Below are positions 1 through 4,856 of a stretch of 6,638 bases of DNA, one piece after another. Both the position numbers and the translations under genes were made by a program. The notes beneath the pieces are model-generated. The model did not search any database. It was not told the DNA's origin and saw only the letters and a list, made by a program, of their open reading frames with translations. The first letter of the stretch is position 1, and each line of letters opens with the position of its first letter. Source of the stretch: Deltaproteobacteria bacterium (GTDB lineage Bacteria; UBA10199; DSSB01); contig JAIOPF010000075.1 of assembly GCA_021414045.1 (NCBI GenBank), forward strand, positions 1 through 6,638, written 5' to 3'.

Positions 1-965
1 ACGGGTACCAACGCTCCGCAGAACACTTCAAAGCCAATGGCCGAGTCCTCGAAGCCGAAGTGCAGGGCGACGCCGGCACGCCTTTCCGCATCAAGCTCAC
101 CGACCAAATGGGCGCGCAAAAAGTTGCCTTTCCTCAGCCGCTGGCCAATGTCCGGCAGCTGCGTTTCACGATCAAGGCCATCGCTCCGGGCAGCAGCTAT
201 AAAGACGTCTTGATCTCCGAGTTGCGATTGACCGGCTCCGACGGGAAACTCGTCATCCCCCAAGTAGAACTACCGAAGGTCTCGGCGCCGGCCGACTTCG
301 CCGGGATGCTCAACCGCTCCTACGCGTCCATCCTGCACAAGCCGCTGGCGGGGACGAGCCCGGACGATTTCGGTCCCGAATACAATCTCGCAATGGCCTG
401 CGATAACAGCCGCATCCGCCTGCGCGACAACGGCACCTTCGTCGTCTACAAGGGATTCAATTACGGCAAGGAAGACAGCGCCCAGAAACCCACGAGCATC
501 AACGCGGACGTCCAAGAGGGCAATTGGGAACCGAAGGGCGAAAATCTTCGCATCTTTGGGAAAAAATACGTCACGGCGCTGCAGCAATCGGAATACCTGC
601 AAGGACCCTCGACAGGCGCCCCGCGCGTGCAGATTTTTCAGAGCGAAGTCAGCGCCAAGCCTTACCGCTCTTTGACTCCCGCGGAGAAACAAGCCCTCTT
701 CGCCTTCTTGTGGGCGAAGAAAAAGGGCGCGGCCAACAAGGCGCAAAAATTCTATTGGGTCGTGGGGGCCACGAAGTGGTACGGGACCGCCGATTCCAAG
801 AAGACCCAGATTCAAGGGGCCAATTACGATGCTTTGGCGAAAAACCTGGATATCTTGCTCCAAGAGCTGAACCCGATTTATGTCAGCTCGTCGGTATTGA
901 CGGACCTCTTCCTCCCGACGGATGAAACCGAAGCTTGCTACGCCGGGCTTTCCTCGGGCGAATGA
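1..965 (+). CDS. NADase-type glycan-binding domain protein, 5' partial
   Basis: The reading frame is open from the window edge (first full codon at 3) to TGA at 963-965, giving 320 visible residues; the true start lies upstream. The first ~75 residues begin GYQRSAEHFKANGR and include PLANVRQLRFTI and GSSYKDVLISEL. I recognise this as a discoidin-like NADase-type glycan-binding domain, in which an NGYQ-like start and a final YxDxxISE strand are hallmarks. The remaining ~245 residues have a conserved-looking core (SRIRLRDNGTFVVYKGFNYG, then WEPKGENLRIFGKKY) and no catalytic motif that I know. The N-terminal part is missing, so signal peptide and location cannot be judged; an envelope or secreted location is typical of such domains. 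The stop overlaps the next start (ATGA). A GTG at 60 could be called as a start, but coding similarity clearly continues upstream of it. The domain call is fairly sure; the function is unknown. Confidence 0.85.
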   Translation, partial: GYQRSAEHFKANGRVLEAEVQGDAGTPFRIKLTDQMGAQKVAFPQPLANVRQLRFTIKAIAPGSSYKDVLISELRLTGSDGKLVIPQVELPKVSAPADFAGMLNRSYASILHKPLAGTSPDDFGPEYNLAMACDNSRIRLRDNGTFVVYKGFNYGKEDSAQKPTSINADVQEGNWEPKGENLRIFGKKYVTALQQSEYLQGPSTGAPRVQIFQSEVSAKPYRSLTPAEKQALFAFLWAKKKGAANKAQKFYWVVGATKWYGTADSKKTQIQGANYDALAKNLDILLQELNPIYVSSSVLTDLFLPTDETEACYAGLSSGE

Positions 966-2536
966 AGCAAAAGCTCCTCATCGCCCTTTTAATCCTGTCG
1001 GCCATAGCCGCCTCGCTAGGTCTCTACCGAACTCTGAGTAGCGAAAAATTTCTTCGCGGCGCGGACGGTTATTACTATGCCCTGCAGGCGAACTATTTCG
1101 CCAGGACCGGGACGGTGAAGATCCCCGACAGTTCGGTCCTGCATCGCATCACCGGGCAATGGCAGAGATGGGGACTTTCCACGGAAGCCGCGGTGAGGGC
1201 TTGGCAATCGGCTTCCTTGTTCGCTTTTTTCCTGGCCATGCTGGGACTCTCCCTCTGCTCTAGAAAAGATCTTTCCTTTCCCTCGGCTCTCGTCCTGATT
1301 TACCTGAGTTTCTCGCCCTCCTTGCTGTTCTTCGCCATCGAGTTCCCGAAATTCTTCAGCATGCTGCTGCTGGTGCCATTTTGGTTTTGGCCGCTCGCCT
1401 CCCGGGGACGCTGGACTTGGCTCGCTTGGGCACTGGCCTCCACGACCTGCCTCTTCCACCGCGGGGCCCTCCCCCTCGCCGGGGTATTCAGCCTCGCCTT
1501 GATTTTTCTCTACCTGAAAAGGCGCATCCGTCTCGGCAAGAAAACTTGGGCGTTCTTGGCGTTAGCGGCTTTGGCTGTATCGGCGCTTTTCTATTTGCTC
1601 CATGACCGCTTTCGTTTCTTGGATCTACAGCGCATCACCTGGAAGAATCCGCAAATCGGCCTCTGGACCCTGCTGCTGCGCCCCAACCTTCCTAACGCCG
1701 TCAAAATCGAATTGATCGCCGCGCCGCTGCTGGCGATTTTCGCCGCCTGTCGGCATTGGAAAATTCACCCCAAGTACCGCTGGGACTTGCTACCGGCTTT
1801 TTCCCTGTGGTTGCCGGCGTTTTTCCCCTTCGGCGGAGGCGAGGTCTTCGGCGTCGGAGAACGCTACGCGATCTTGTTGCCCGCCTTCAGTCTCGTCGCC
1901 TGCCTCTATTTTTTCTCCCTCGACACCCCCAAGCCTTGGGCTCCCTGGAAAATCGCCCTGATCTTGCCCCTCGCCGCTTTGCCTGCGATGACGACTCCCT
2001 GGCGATTGGAAACGGCGCATCCCCGCGGCATCGACCCGGATTTCTCGGTCGAGGCCCAAGTCAGCGAAGAACTGGGACGCGAAACGATTCCCATGCTGAT
2101 CGCGAACAAGGGATTGGTCTTCTATTACAAATTCCAATGGATGCGGGAGGCCTTCCCTTACGAGCCGGAAAGACATTGGGACAAAACCAAAGTGTGGCGA
2201 TTGACGGACGGCATCACCCCGGACGAACTCTTCTATTACACGCCGGAAGAATGCCGATGGGACAGCGGCCTCACAAAGGCCTTGAACACGCCGGGATACA
2301 GTTTGATGCGCGAGGACTGTTATGAAAAATTTCGGGACAAGGTGACCGAGACCGCCGATCCGGATCTTTATCAGCGCGTCTGGCGTAGTTGGCGGAATCC
2401 TTCCATGCACCGGCCCTCTTTCTTATATCCAAAACATGTGGAAGATACCGATGAGGAGTTTCCCGCTTTGCCCCCAAAAAAAGGAAAGTCGATCAGTACG
2501 GGCAAACTTCAATCTCAAGATCGATCCATCAAATAA
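962..2536 (+). CDS. Polytopic membrane protein, GT-C glycosyltransferase-like
   Basis: This 524-residue protein begins at ATG 962, overlapping the upstream stop by four bases (ATGA). An in-frame TTG at 935 would add nine residues inside the previous gene and is less likely. The N-terminus MKQKLLIALLILSAIAAS is a membrane anchor. About ten hydrophobic segments follow, roughly at residues 5-22, 83-99, 107-127, 129-146, 150-164, 170-186, 196-213, 249-264, 303-320 and 329-345. The first outer loop holds RGADGYYYALQANYFARTG, with Asp35 placed where GT-C enzymes keep an acidic catalytic residue. After the last segment comes a soluble tail of ~175 residues including ANKGLVFYYKFQWMREAF, resembling the C-terminal region of GT39/GT83-like proteins, and a Lys-rich hydrophilic end. 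I infer a lipid-linked-sugar transferase in the inner membrane with its active site outside the cytoplasm; donor and acceptor are unknown. It could instead be a non-enzymatic membrane protein. Expression is probably coupled to the upstream gene. Confidence 0.8.
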   Translation: MKQKLLIALLILSAIAASLGLYRTLSSEKFLRGADGYYYALQANYFARTGTVKIPDSSVLHRITGQWQRWGLSTEAAVRAWQSASLFAFFLAMLGLSLCSRKDLSFPSALVLIYLSFSPSLLFFAIEFPKFFSMLLLVPFWFWPLASRGRWTWLAWALASTTCLFHRGALPLAGVFSLALIFLYLKRRIRLGKKTWAFLALAALAVSALFYLLHDRFRFLDLQRITWKNPQIGLWTLLLRPNLPNAVKIELIAAPLLAIFAACRHWKIHPKYRWDLLPAFSLWLPAFFPFGGGEVFGVGERYAILLPAFSLVACLYFFSLDTPKPWAPWKIALILPLAALPAMTTPWRLETAHPRGIDPDFSVEAQVSEELGRETIPMLIANKGLVFYYKFQWMREAFPYEPERHWDKTKVWRLTDGITPDELFYYTPEECRWDSGLTKALNTPGYSLMREDCYEKFRDKVTETADPDLYQRVWRSWRNPSMHRPSFLYPKHVEDTDEEFPALPPKKGKSISTGKLQSQDRSIK

Positions 2537-2587
2537 GATAGTCAAAAGGTAGAGTCCCAGAATCCGGGCACACCCTCGGAACGGGTT

Positions 2588-2634
2588 TTGGAGAGCCCCT
2601 CACCCTGAAGCCTCCAATATTAGGGGTTCTCCAA
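2588..2634 (+). repeat. Inner hairpin 1 of the 150-bp element
   Basis: The 13-nt arm TTGGAGAGCCCCT (2588-2600) pairs with AGGGGTTCTCCAA (2622-2634) around a 21-nt loop. Twelve pairs are Watson-Crick and one is G-U (2595 with 2627). On the minus strand that pair becomes a C-A mismatch, so the hairpin is slightly better suited to a rightward transcript. Two more G-C pairs (2584-2585 with 2635-2636) can form across a two-T bulge. Confidence 0.8.
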
Positions 2635-2636
2635 CC

Positions 2637-2667
2637 TTTGTCCCAGCCGGCTTGAGGCTGGGACAAA
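2637..2667. repeat. Inner hairpin 2 of the 150-bp element
   Basis: TTTGTCCCAGCC (2637-2648) pairs perfectly with GGCTGGGACAAA (2656-2667) around the 7-nt loop GGCTTGA. It is followed by further A residues (to 2670) instead of T residues on the + strand, and on the - strand the T run precedes the stem. It therefore does not have the form of a standard intrinsic terminator in either direction. Confidence 0.85.
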
Positions 2668-2740
2668 AAAGTGGAGAGGGTGTGCCCGGATTCTGGGACT
2701 CGGGCGAAAAAACAAAATTACCGAGATGACATCAGGTGGA

Positions 2741-2774
2741 GAAAAAAAGAACGCCCTGGATTACTCCAGAGCGT
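2741..2774 (-). terminator. Intrinsic terminator of the leftward lipoprotein-reductase unit
   Basis: Read on the minus strand, ACGCTCTGGA (from 2774) pairs with TCCAGGGCGT (to 2751) around a 4-nt loop GTAA, and a T-rich run including seven consecutive T (2748-2742) follows one C later. The single non-canonical pair is G-U on the minus-strand RNA but C-A on the plus strand, which supports the leftward direction. It lies 124 nt past the reductase stop. This is a textbook stem plus U-tract. Confidence 0.85.
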
Positions 2775-2898
2775 CCCAATGCGTGAGAAAGTGAGAAGCC
2801 TTCCCAGCGCAAAACTAGATGTGTGCCGATAAGGAAAGATCGGCCTTCCTTGCCCGAAGTTGCTCCCGTTTTGCGCCTTACCTGTTAGCCAAAACCGG

Positions 2899-3870
2899 TC
2901 AATAGCTCGGATAGTAATTCCTCGGCCAAGCCATGGCATAGGCCTTTTTCAATTCCTCTTCAGAAAAACCTTCTAGATCCGAAACTTCGGTGTTCGCCTC
3001 GACGTGTTTGACGCTCCGCATCCCGGGAATCACGGTGGAAACCGCGGGATCGGATAGGCAAAATTTTAAGGCGGCTTGAGCGATGCTTTGGATCGGGGGC
3101 CGGACGAGAAAGGAGAACCCCTTGGCGCGCTCGCAGGTCTCCTTCAGGCGGTCGCCCTTGAAATAATGCACACGCCAGTCCCCCTTGCCGAAACGGGTCT
3201 CGGGCGTCAGCGTCCCGCTCAAACCTCCCTCATCCAAGGGAACCCGCACGATCACCCCGACCTGTTTCTCGCGACAGAGCGGGAGAAGCCGCTCGCGGGG
3301 TGTTTGATCGAAAAGGTTGTAGATCACCTGAACGGAATCGACGAGGCCGCTTTCCACCAAGCGCAGGCCCGAATCGGGCTGGTGATCGTTGAGCGAAACG
3401 CCGAAAAAACGGATCTTCCCCTGGGCCTTGAGCTTGGCGACGGCCTCTTGCCAATCGCCCTGCTCGAGCCAAGCGTCGTCCCAGACGTGAAGCTGCTGAA
3501 GGTCGACGCAATCAGTCTCGAGATTTTTGAGGGAAGTCTCGGTCATCTCGATCAGGTAGTCGGCGGGAAAGACTTCTTGGGCCGGAACGCCGGGCTTGGC
3601 CGGCCAGGCGCGGTTCTTCGGCGGACATTTGGTGGCGATGAAGGCCTTTTCGCCGCTTTCCTTCAAGGCCTTGGCGATGAGGCGCTCGGAATGCCCGTTG
3701 CCGTAGACCCAAGCCGTGTCGATGAAATTGATTCCACGCTCGAAGCCGAAACTCAGTGCTTCCAGGGCGGAAGCATCGTCGCGAGGCCCCCACATGGTCC
3801 CCATCGCCCAGGTACCATGACCGATTTCCGAGACAGGAAGGCCGCTACGGCCGAAGGTACGATATCGCAT
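2899..3870 (-). CDS. Aldo/keto reductase
   Basis: This is a 323-residue NAD(P)H-dependent aldo/keto reductase, a cytoplasmic TIM-barrel enzyme reducing carbonyl substrates. The start chosen at 3870 gives MRYRTFGRSGLPVSEIGHGT, the usual family N-terminus. An upstream in-frame TTG at 3930 overlaps the preceding stop (TTGA) but adds 20 residues unlike the family. The catalytic tetrad is complete: Asp51 and Tyr56 in FIDTAWVYGNG, Lys81 in FIATKCPP, His128 in LQQLHVWDD. The cofactor-binding C-terminal part is present (VSTVIPGMRSVKHVEAN, 278-293, binding the phosphate end of the nucleotide in relatives). The length is normal. No strong Shine-Dalgarno precedes the ATG (CGGGT only). The gene lies 56 nt downstream of the Ig-like protein on the same strand, probably in one transcript ending at the terminator at 2741-2774. 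The substrate cannot be told from sequence. Confidence 0.93.
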   Translation of the reverse strand: MRYRTFGRSGLPVSEIGHGTWAMGTMWGPRDDASALEALSFGFERGINFIDTAWVYGNGHSERLIAKALKESGEKAFIATKCPPKNRAWPAKPGVPAQEVFPADYLIEMTETSLKNLETDCVDLQQLHVWDDAWLEQGDWQEAVAKLKAQGKIRFFGVSLNDHQPDSGLRLVESGLVDSVQVIYNLFDQTPRERLLPLCREKQVGVIVRVPLDEGGLSGTLTPETRFGKGDWRVHYFKGDRLKETCERAKGFSFLVRPPIQSIAQAALKFCLSDPAVSTVIPGMRSVKHVEANTEVSDLEGFSEEELKKAYAMAWPRNYYPSY

Positions 3871-3926
3871 AGACCCGTTTATCTGCCCGCTGCGGCGGAG
3901 GAAGCAAAGCGATATTTTTTCGGGAA

Positions 3927-4373
3927 TCAAGGAGCGGGGACGATCAGATCGGTGCCCGGACTTTTTTCGCCGGCCAAAGTTTGGACCACGCGAATCACAT
4001 CGCCAGGCTTGCCGAAAAGCCGCATCCGGAAAGAACCGTCGGAAGCCGCCACGACCGTGCGGTCAATCTGGGAACTTTGCGCTTGTGCAACCCCGTAGAG
4101 GAAGGGTTCCCAAAGACGCACGGAGCCTCCTTGGGTGATGTTGGCGGAGGAGACGACGGCATCGCGAAGCACCGCTCCGGGCTCGCCAAGCACGGCGACG
4201 GTCCCATTCTCATCGGGCGGACTGACGATCATGAGGTTGGAAACCGGGGCCGGAATCCCGATAGGAGGAGAAGCGGCGCCGCAACCGAGACTATGAGAAA
4301 AGCATCCCAAAAACCCCAGAAACAGCAAGGACCGAAGGATGGCCCAGCATTTGGTTCGCAACGTCGCGCTCAT
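3927..4373 (-). CDS. Predicted secreted or lipoprotein with a single Ig-like domain
   Basis: This is a 148-residue hypothetical protein. The start at 4373 is chosen because a GGAGG lies 11 nt upstream and because it gives a proper signal peptide: basic start (MSATLRTK), hydrophobic core (AILRSLLFLGFLG), then Cys24 and Cys31. Neither Cys has an ideal lipobox (FLG-C and SLG-C), so lipidation is plausible but unproven. After a Pro/Ser-rich linker, residues ~47-148 look like one beta-sandwich repeat: TVAVLGEPGAVLRDAVV, then AASDGSFRMRLFGKPGDVIRV, ending in TDLIVP. This pattern is common in bacterial Ig-like or carboxypeptidase-regulatory-like domains, which are structural or binding modules. An in-frame upstream start at 4517 would add 48 residues unlike any signal sequence. 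No enzymatic motif is seen. The reductase follows it and likely shares its transcript; any functional link is unclear. Confidence 0.75.
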   Translation of the reverse strand: MSATLRTKCWAILRSLLFLGFLGCFSHSLGCGAASPPIGIPAPVSNLMIVSPPDENGTVAVLGEPGAVLRDAVVSSANITQGGSVRLWEPFLYGVAQAQSSQIDRTVVAASDGSFRMRLFGKPGDVIRVVQTLAGEKSPGTDLIVPAP

Positions 4374-4384
4374 AAGCCCCTTTT

Positions 4385-4389
4385 CCTCC
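4385..4389 (-). promoter_or_regulatory. Ribosome binding site of the Ig-like protein gene
   Basis: The minus strand reads GGAGG, then 11 nt, then ATG (4373-4371). This full Shine-Dalgarno core decides the start at 4373 over the longer frame beginning at 4517. The spacing is a little long. Confidence 0.7.
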
Positions 4390-4420
4390 AATATGAAACC
4401 AGGATGACTATCCGACAAGT

Positions 4421-4502
4421 AAAAGAAAAAAGGTCGCGTCCTAGGAAATCGATCAAGGGGCACTCCATACACCTCGACAGAAATCTTTTTGAACGCGACC
4501 TT
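4421..4502 (-). promoter_or_regulatory. Terminator-like inverted repeat in the leader (possible attenuator)
   Basis: On the minus strand AAGGTCGCGT (4502-4493) pairs perfectly with ACGCGACCTT (4439-4430), and the second arm runs into T-rich sequence (TTTT, C, TTTT at 4429-4421). The loop is 53 nt, long for an intrinsic terminator, with no strong internal stem that I can see. It ends ~47 nt before the ATG at 4373, just upstream of the GGAGG. If the transcript starts upstream of 4502, this could act as an attenuator or other leader structure; it could also be a weak terminator for leftward noise transcription, or chance. Confidence 0.4.
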
Positions 4503-4656
4503 AAAAAACCTTTTCAAATCCTCTGAAGCTTTTCAGCTTTCTCCCCCGGGCCCTTGCTTCGTCTCTTTCTCCTCTTTTCTCTCAGCCCCTCTTGACCAGA
4601 TACTAAAGCAAGCGGGATGCCAACCTTTCACAGTGCTGCCGAAAGAAATGGAGGCG

Positions 4657-4685
4657 TTCACATAACTTATTGAAATTATTATAAT
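4657..4685 (+). promoter_or_regulatory. Sigma70-type promoter for the kinase gene
   Basis: The -35 box TTCACA (4657-4662, five of six matches to TTGACA) is separated by exactly 17 bp from a perfect -10 box TATAAT (4680-4685). The box pair and spacing are near ideal, and the direction fits the kinase gene. Transcription would begin near 4692, giving a leader of about 165 nt. The AT-rich setting raises the chance of a random TATAAT, but the paired -35 at optimal spacing argues against coincidence. Confidence 0.65.
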
Positions 4686-4706
4686 TATTCTGAATATCCA
4701 CCGATG

Positions 4707-4719
4707 CCCATGGCATGGG
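4707..4719. repeat. Palindrome CCCATG-G-CATGGG
   Basis: CCCATG (4707-4712) and CATGGG (4714-4719) form a perfect 6-bp inverted repeat with a one-base centre. It is a GC-rich patch inside the AT-rich island, 21 bp after the -10 box, so it would lie just inside the predicted kinase leader. This is a possible operator half-site pair; short palindromes also arise by chance. Confidence 0.4.
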
Positions 4720-4730
4720 ATCGAAAAAAT

Positions 4731-4742
4731 TTGAAATTTCAA
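4731..4742. repeat. Palindrome TTGAAATTTCAA
   Basis: This is a perfect 12-bp palindrome in the kinase leader, 11 bp downstream of the CCCATG palindrome. It resembles a dimeric-regulator site in form, but AT-rich sequence makes chance palindromes common. No known regulator can be named. Confidence 0.35.
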
Positions 4743-4802
4743 TCTAATTTTTAAACTCTAAAATAATAATAATTATTACTATTTTTATATCACTTGATCT
4801 TT

Positions 4803-4808
4803 TATAAT
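4803..4808 (+). promoter_or_regulatory. Second possible -10 box upstream of the kinase gene
   Basis: A perfect TATAAT lies 48 nt before the kinase ATG, which would give a leader of ~40 nt. No acceptable -35 sits at 16-18 bp (TATTTT at 17 bp) and there is no TG extension, so it may need an activator or simply reflect AT-richness. Confidence 0.25.
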
Positions 4809-4847
4809 AAACATTCTCTTGGGCTTCTCGAACCTTGGCCCTAAACT

Positions 4848-4852
4848 AGGAG
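4848..4852 (+). promoter_or_regulatory. Ribosome binding site of the kinase gene
   Basis: AGGAG lies 4 nt before the ATG at 4857 (slightly short spacing). It fixes the start of the kinase-NTPase gene; the kinase domain begins within ten residues of this Met. Confidence 0.75.
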
Positions 4853-4856
4853 ACGC

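Larger units (their letters stand above)
2552..2701. repeat. 150-bp element with perfect 26-bp terminal inverted repeats
   Basis: The left arm 2552-2577 (GAGTCCCAGAATCCGGGCAC...) is the exact reverse complement of 2676-2701, giving 26 uninterrupted base pairs around a 98-nt interior. The interior itself folds into two hairpins (2588-2634 and 2637-2667), so a transcript or extruded strand would form a three-way junction. It starts 15 bp after the membrane-protein stop and sits between convergent genes. I see no flanking target-site duplication (left flank AAAAGGTA, right flank GGGCGAAA) and no coding potential. It could be a MITE or REP/BIME-like repeat, a structured RNA, or a barrier to read-through from either side. 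The structure is seen directly; the nature of the element is inference. Confidence 0.85.
2537..2898. other. Convergent intergenic region
   Basis: This gap separates the ends of the rightward and leftward genes. It contains the 150-bp nested inverted-repeat element (2552-2701) and the leftward terminator (2741-2774). The stretch 2775-2898, which would be the 3' untranslated part of the reductase transcript, shows no convincing gene, repeat or RNA motif. A 73-codon minus-strand frame crossing it runs into the reductase coding region and has no family resemblance. Confidence 0.8.
4374..4856. other. Divergent intergenic region with AT-rich island
   Basis: This is 483 bp between two divergently oriented starts. 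From left to right: the leader of the Ig-like protein gene (4374-4502, with a terminator-like inverted repeat), a pyrimidine-rich stretch on the + strand (~4536-4595), then an AT-rich island. Hand count gives 35 G/C in 4661-4820 (~22%) and 8 in 4741-4810, against a clearly GC-rich surrounding. The island holds the rightward promoter, two palindromes and runs of AAT/ATT. Short frames here (for example minus 4533-4742) translate to low-complexity sequence and are not credible genes. Confidence 0.75.

Noticed and set aside
2637..2670. Intrinsic terminator for the rightward genes at inner hairpin 2
   Set aside because: The stem is perfect but is followed by A residues on the + strand, and on the - strand the T run precedes the stem, so the order is wrong for termination in both directions.
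2544..2709. Target-site duplication flanking the 150-bp element
   Set aside because: The bases on either side (AAAAGGTA and GGGCGAAA) do not match, so transposition is not supported by this window.
3928..3930. TTG start for the reductase overlapping the upstream stop (TTGA)
   Set aside because: It would add 20 residues before the canonical MRYRTFGRSGLPVS start and no Shine-Dalgarno precedes it; the ATG at 3870 is preferred.
3076..4098. 340-codon open frame on the + strand antisense to the reductase
   Set aside because: It lies opposite a gene with a complete catalytic tetrad. Its translation has no family resemblance and arises from GC-rich codon bias.
4390..4418. Leftward promoter TTGTCG-17 bp-CATATT just before the Ig-like protein gene
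   Set aside because: Boxes match only four of six each, and transcription would begin near 4383, after the GGAGG ribosome binding site, leaving it untranscribed.
4374..4517. Longer version of the Ig-like protein starting at 4517
   Set aside because: The extra 48 residues push the hydrophobic signal segment inward, and a GGAGG precedes the internal ATG at 4373.
4533..4742. 69-codon minus-strand frame in the divergent gap
   Set aside because: Its low-complexity translation (runs of Ile, Lys and Glu) follows the AT-rich and pyrimidine-rich base composition. It lacks a convincing ribosome site and it overlaps the predicted kinase promoter.
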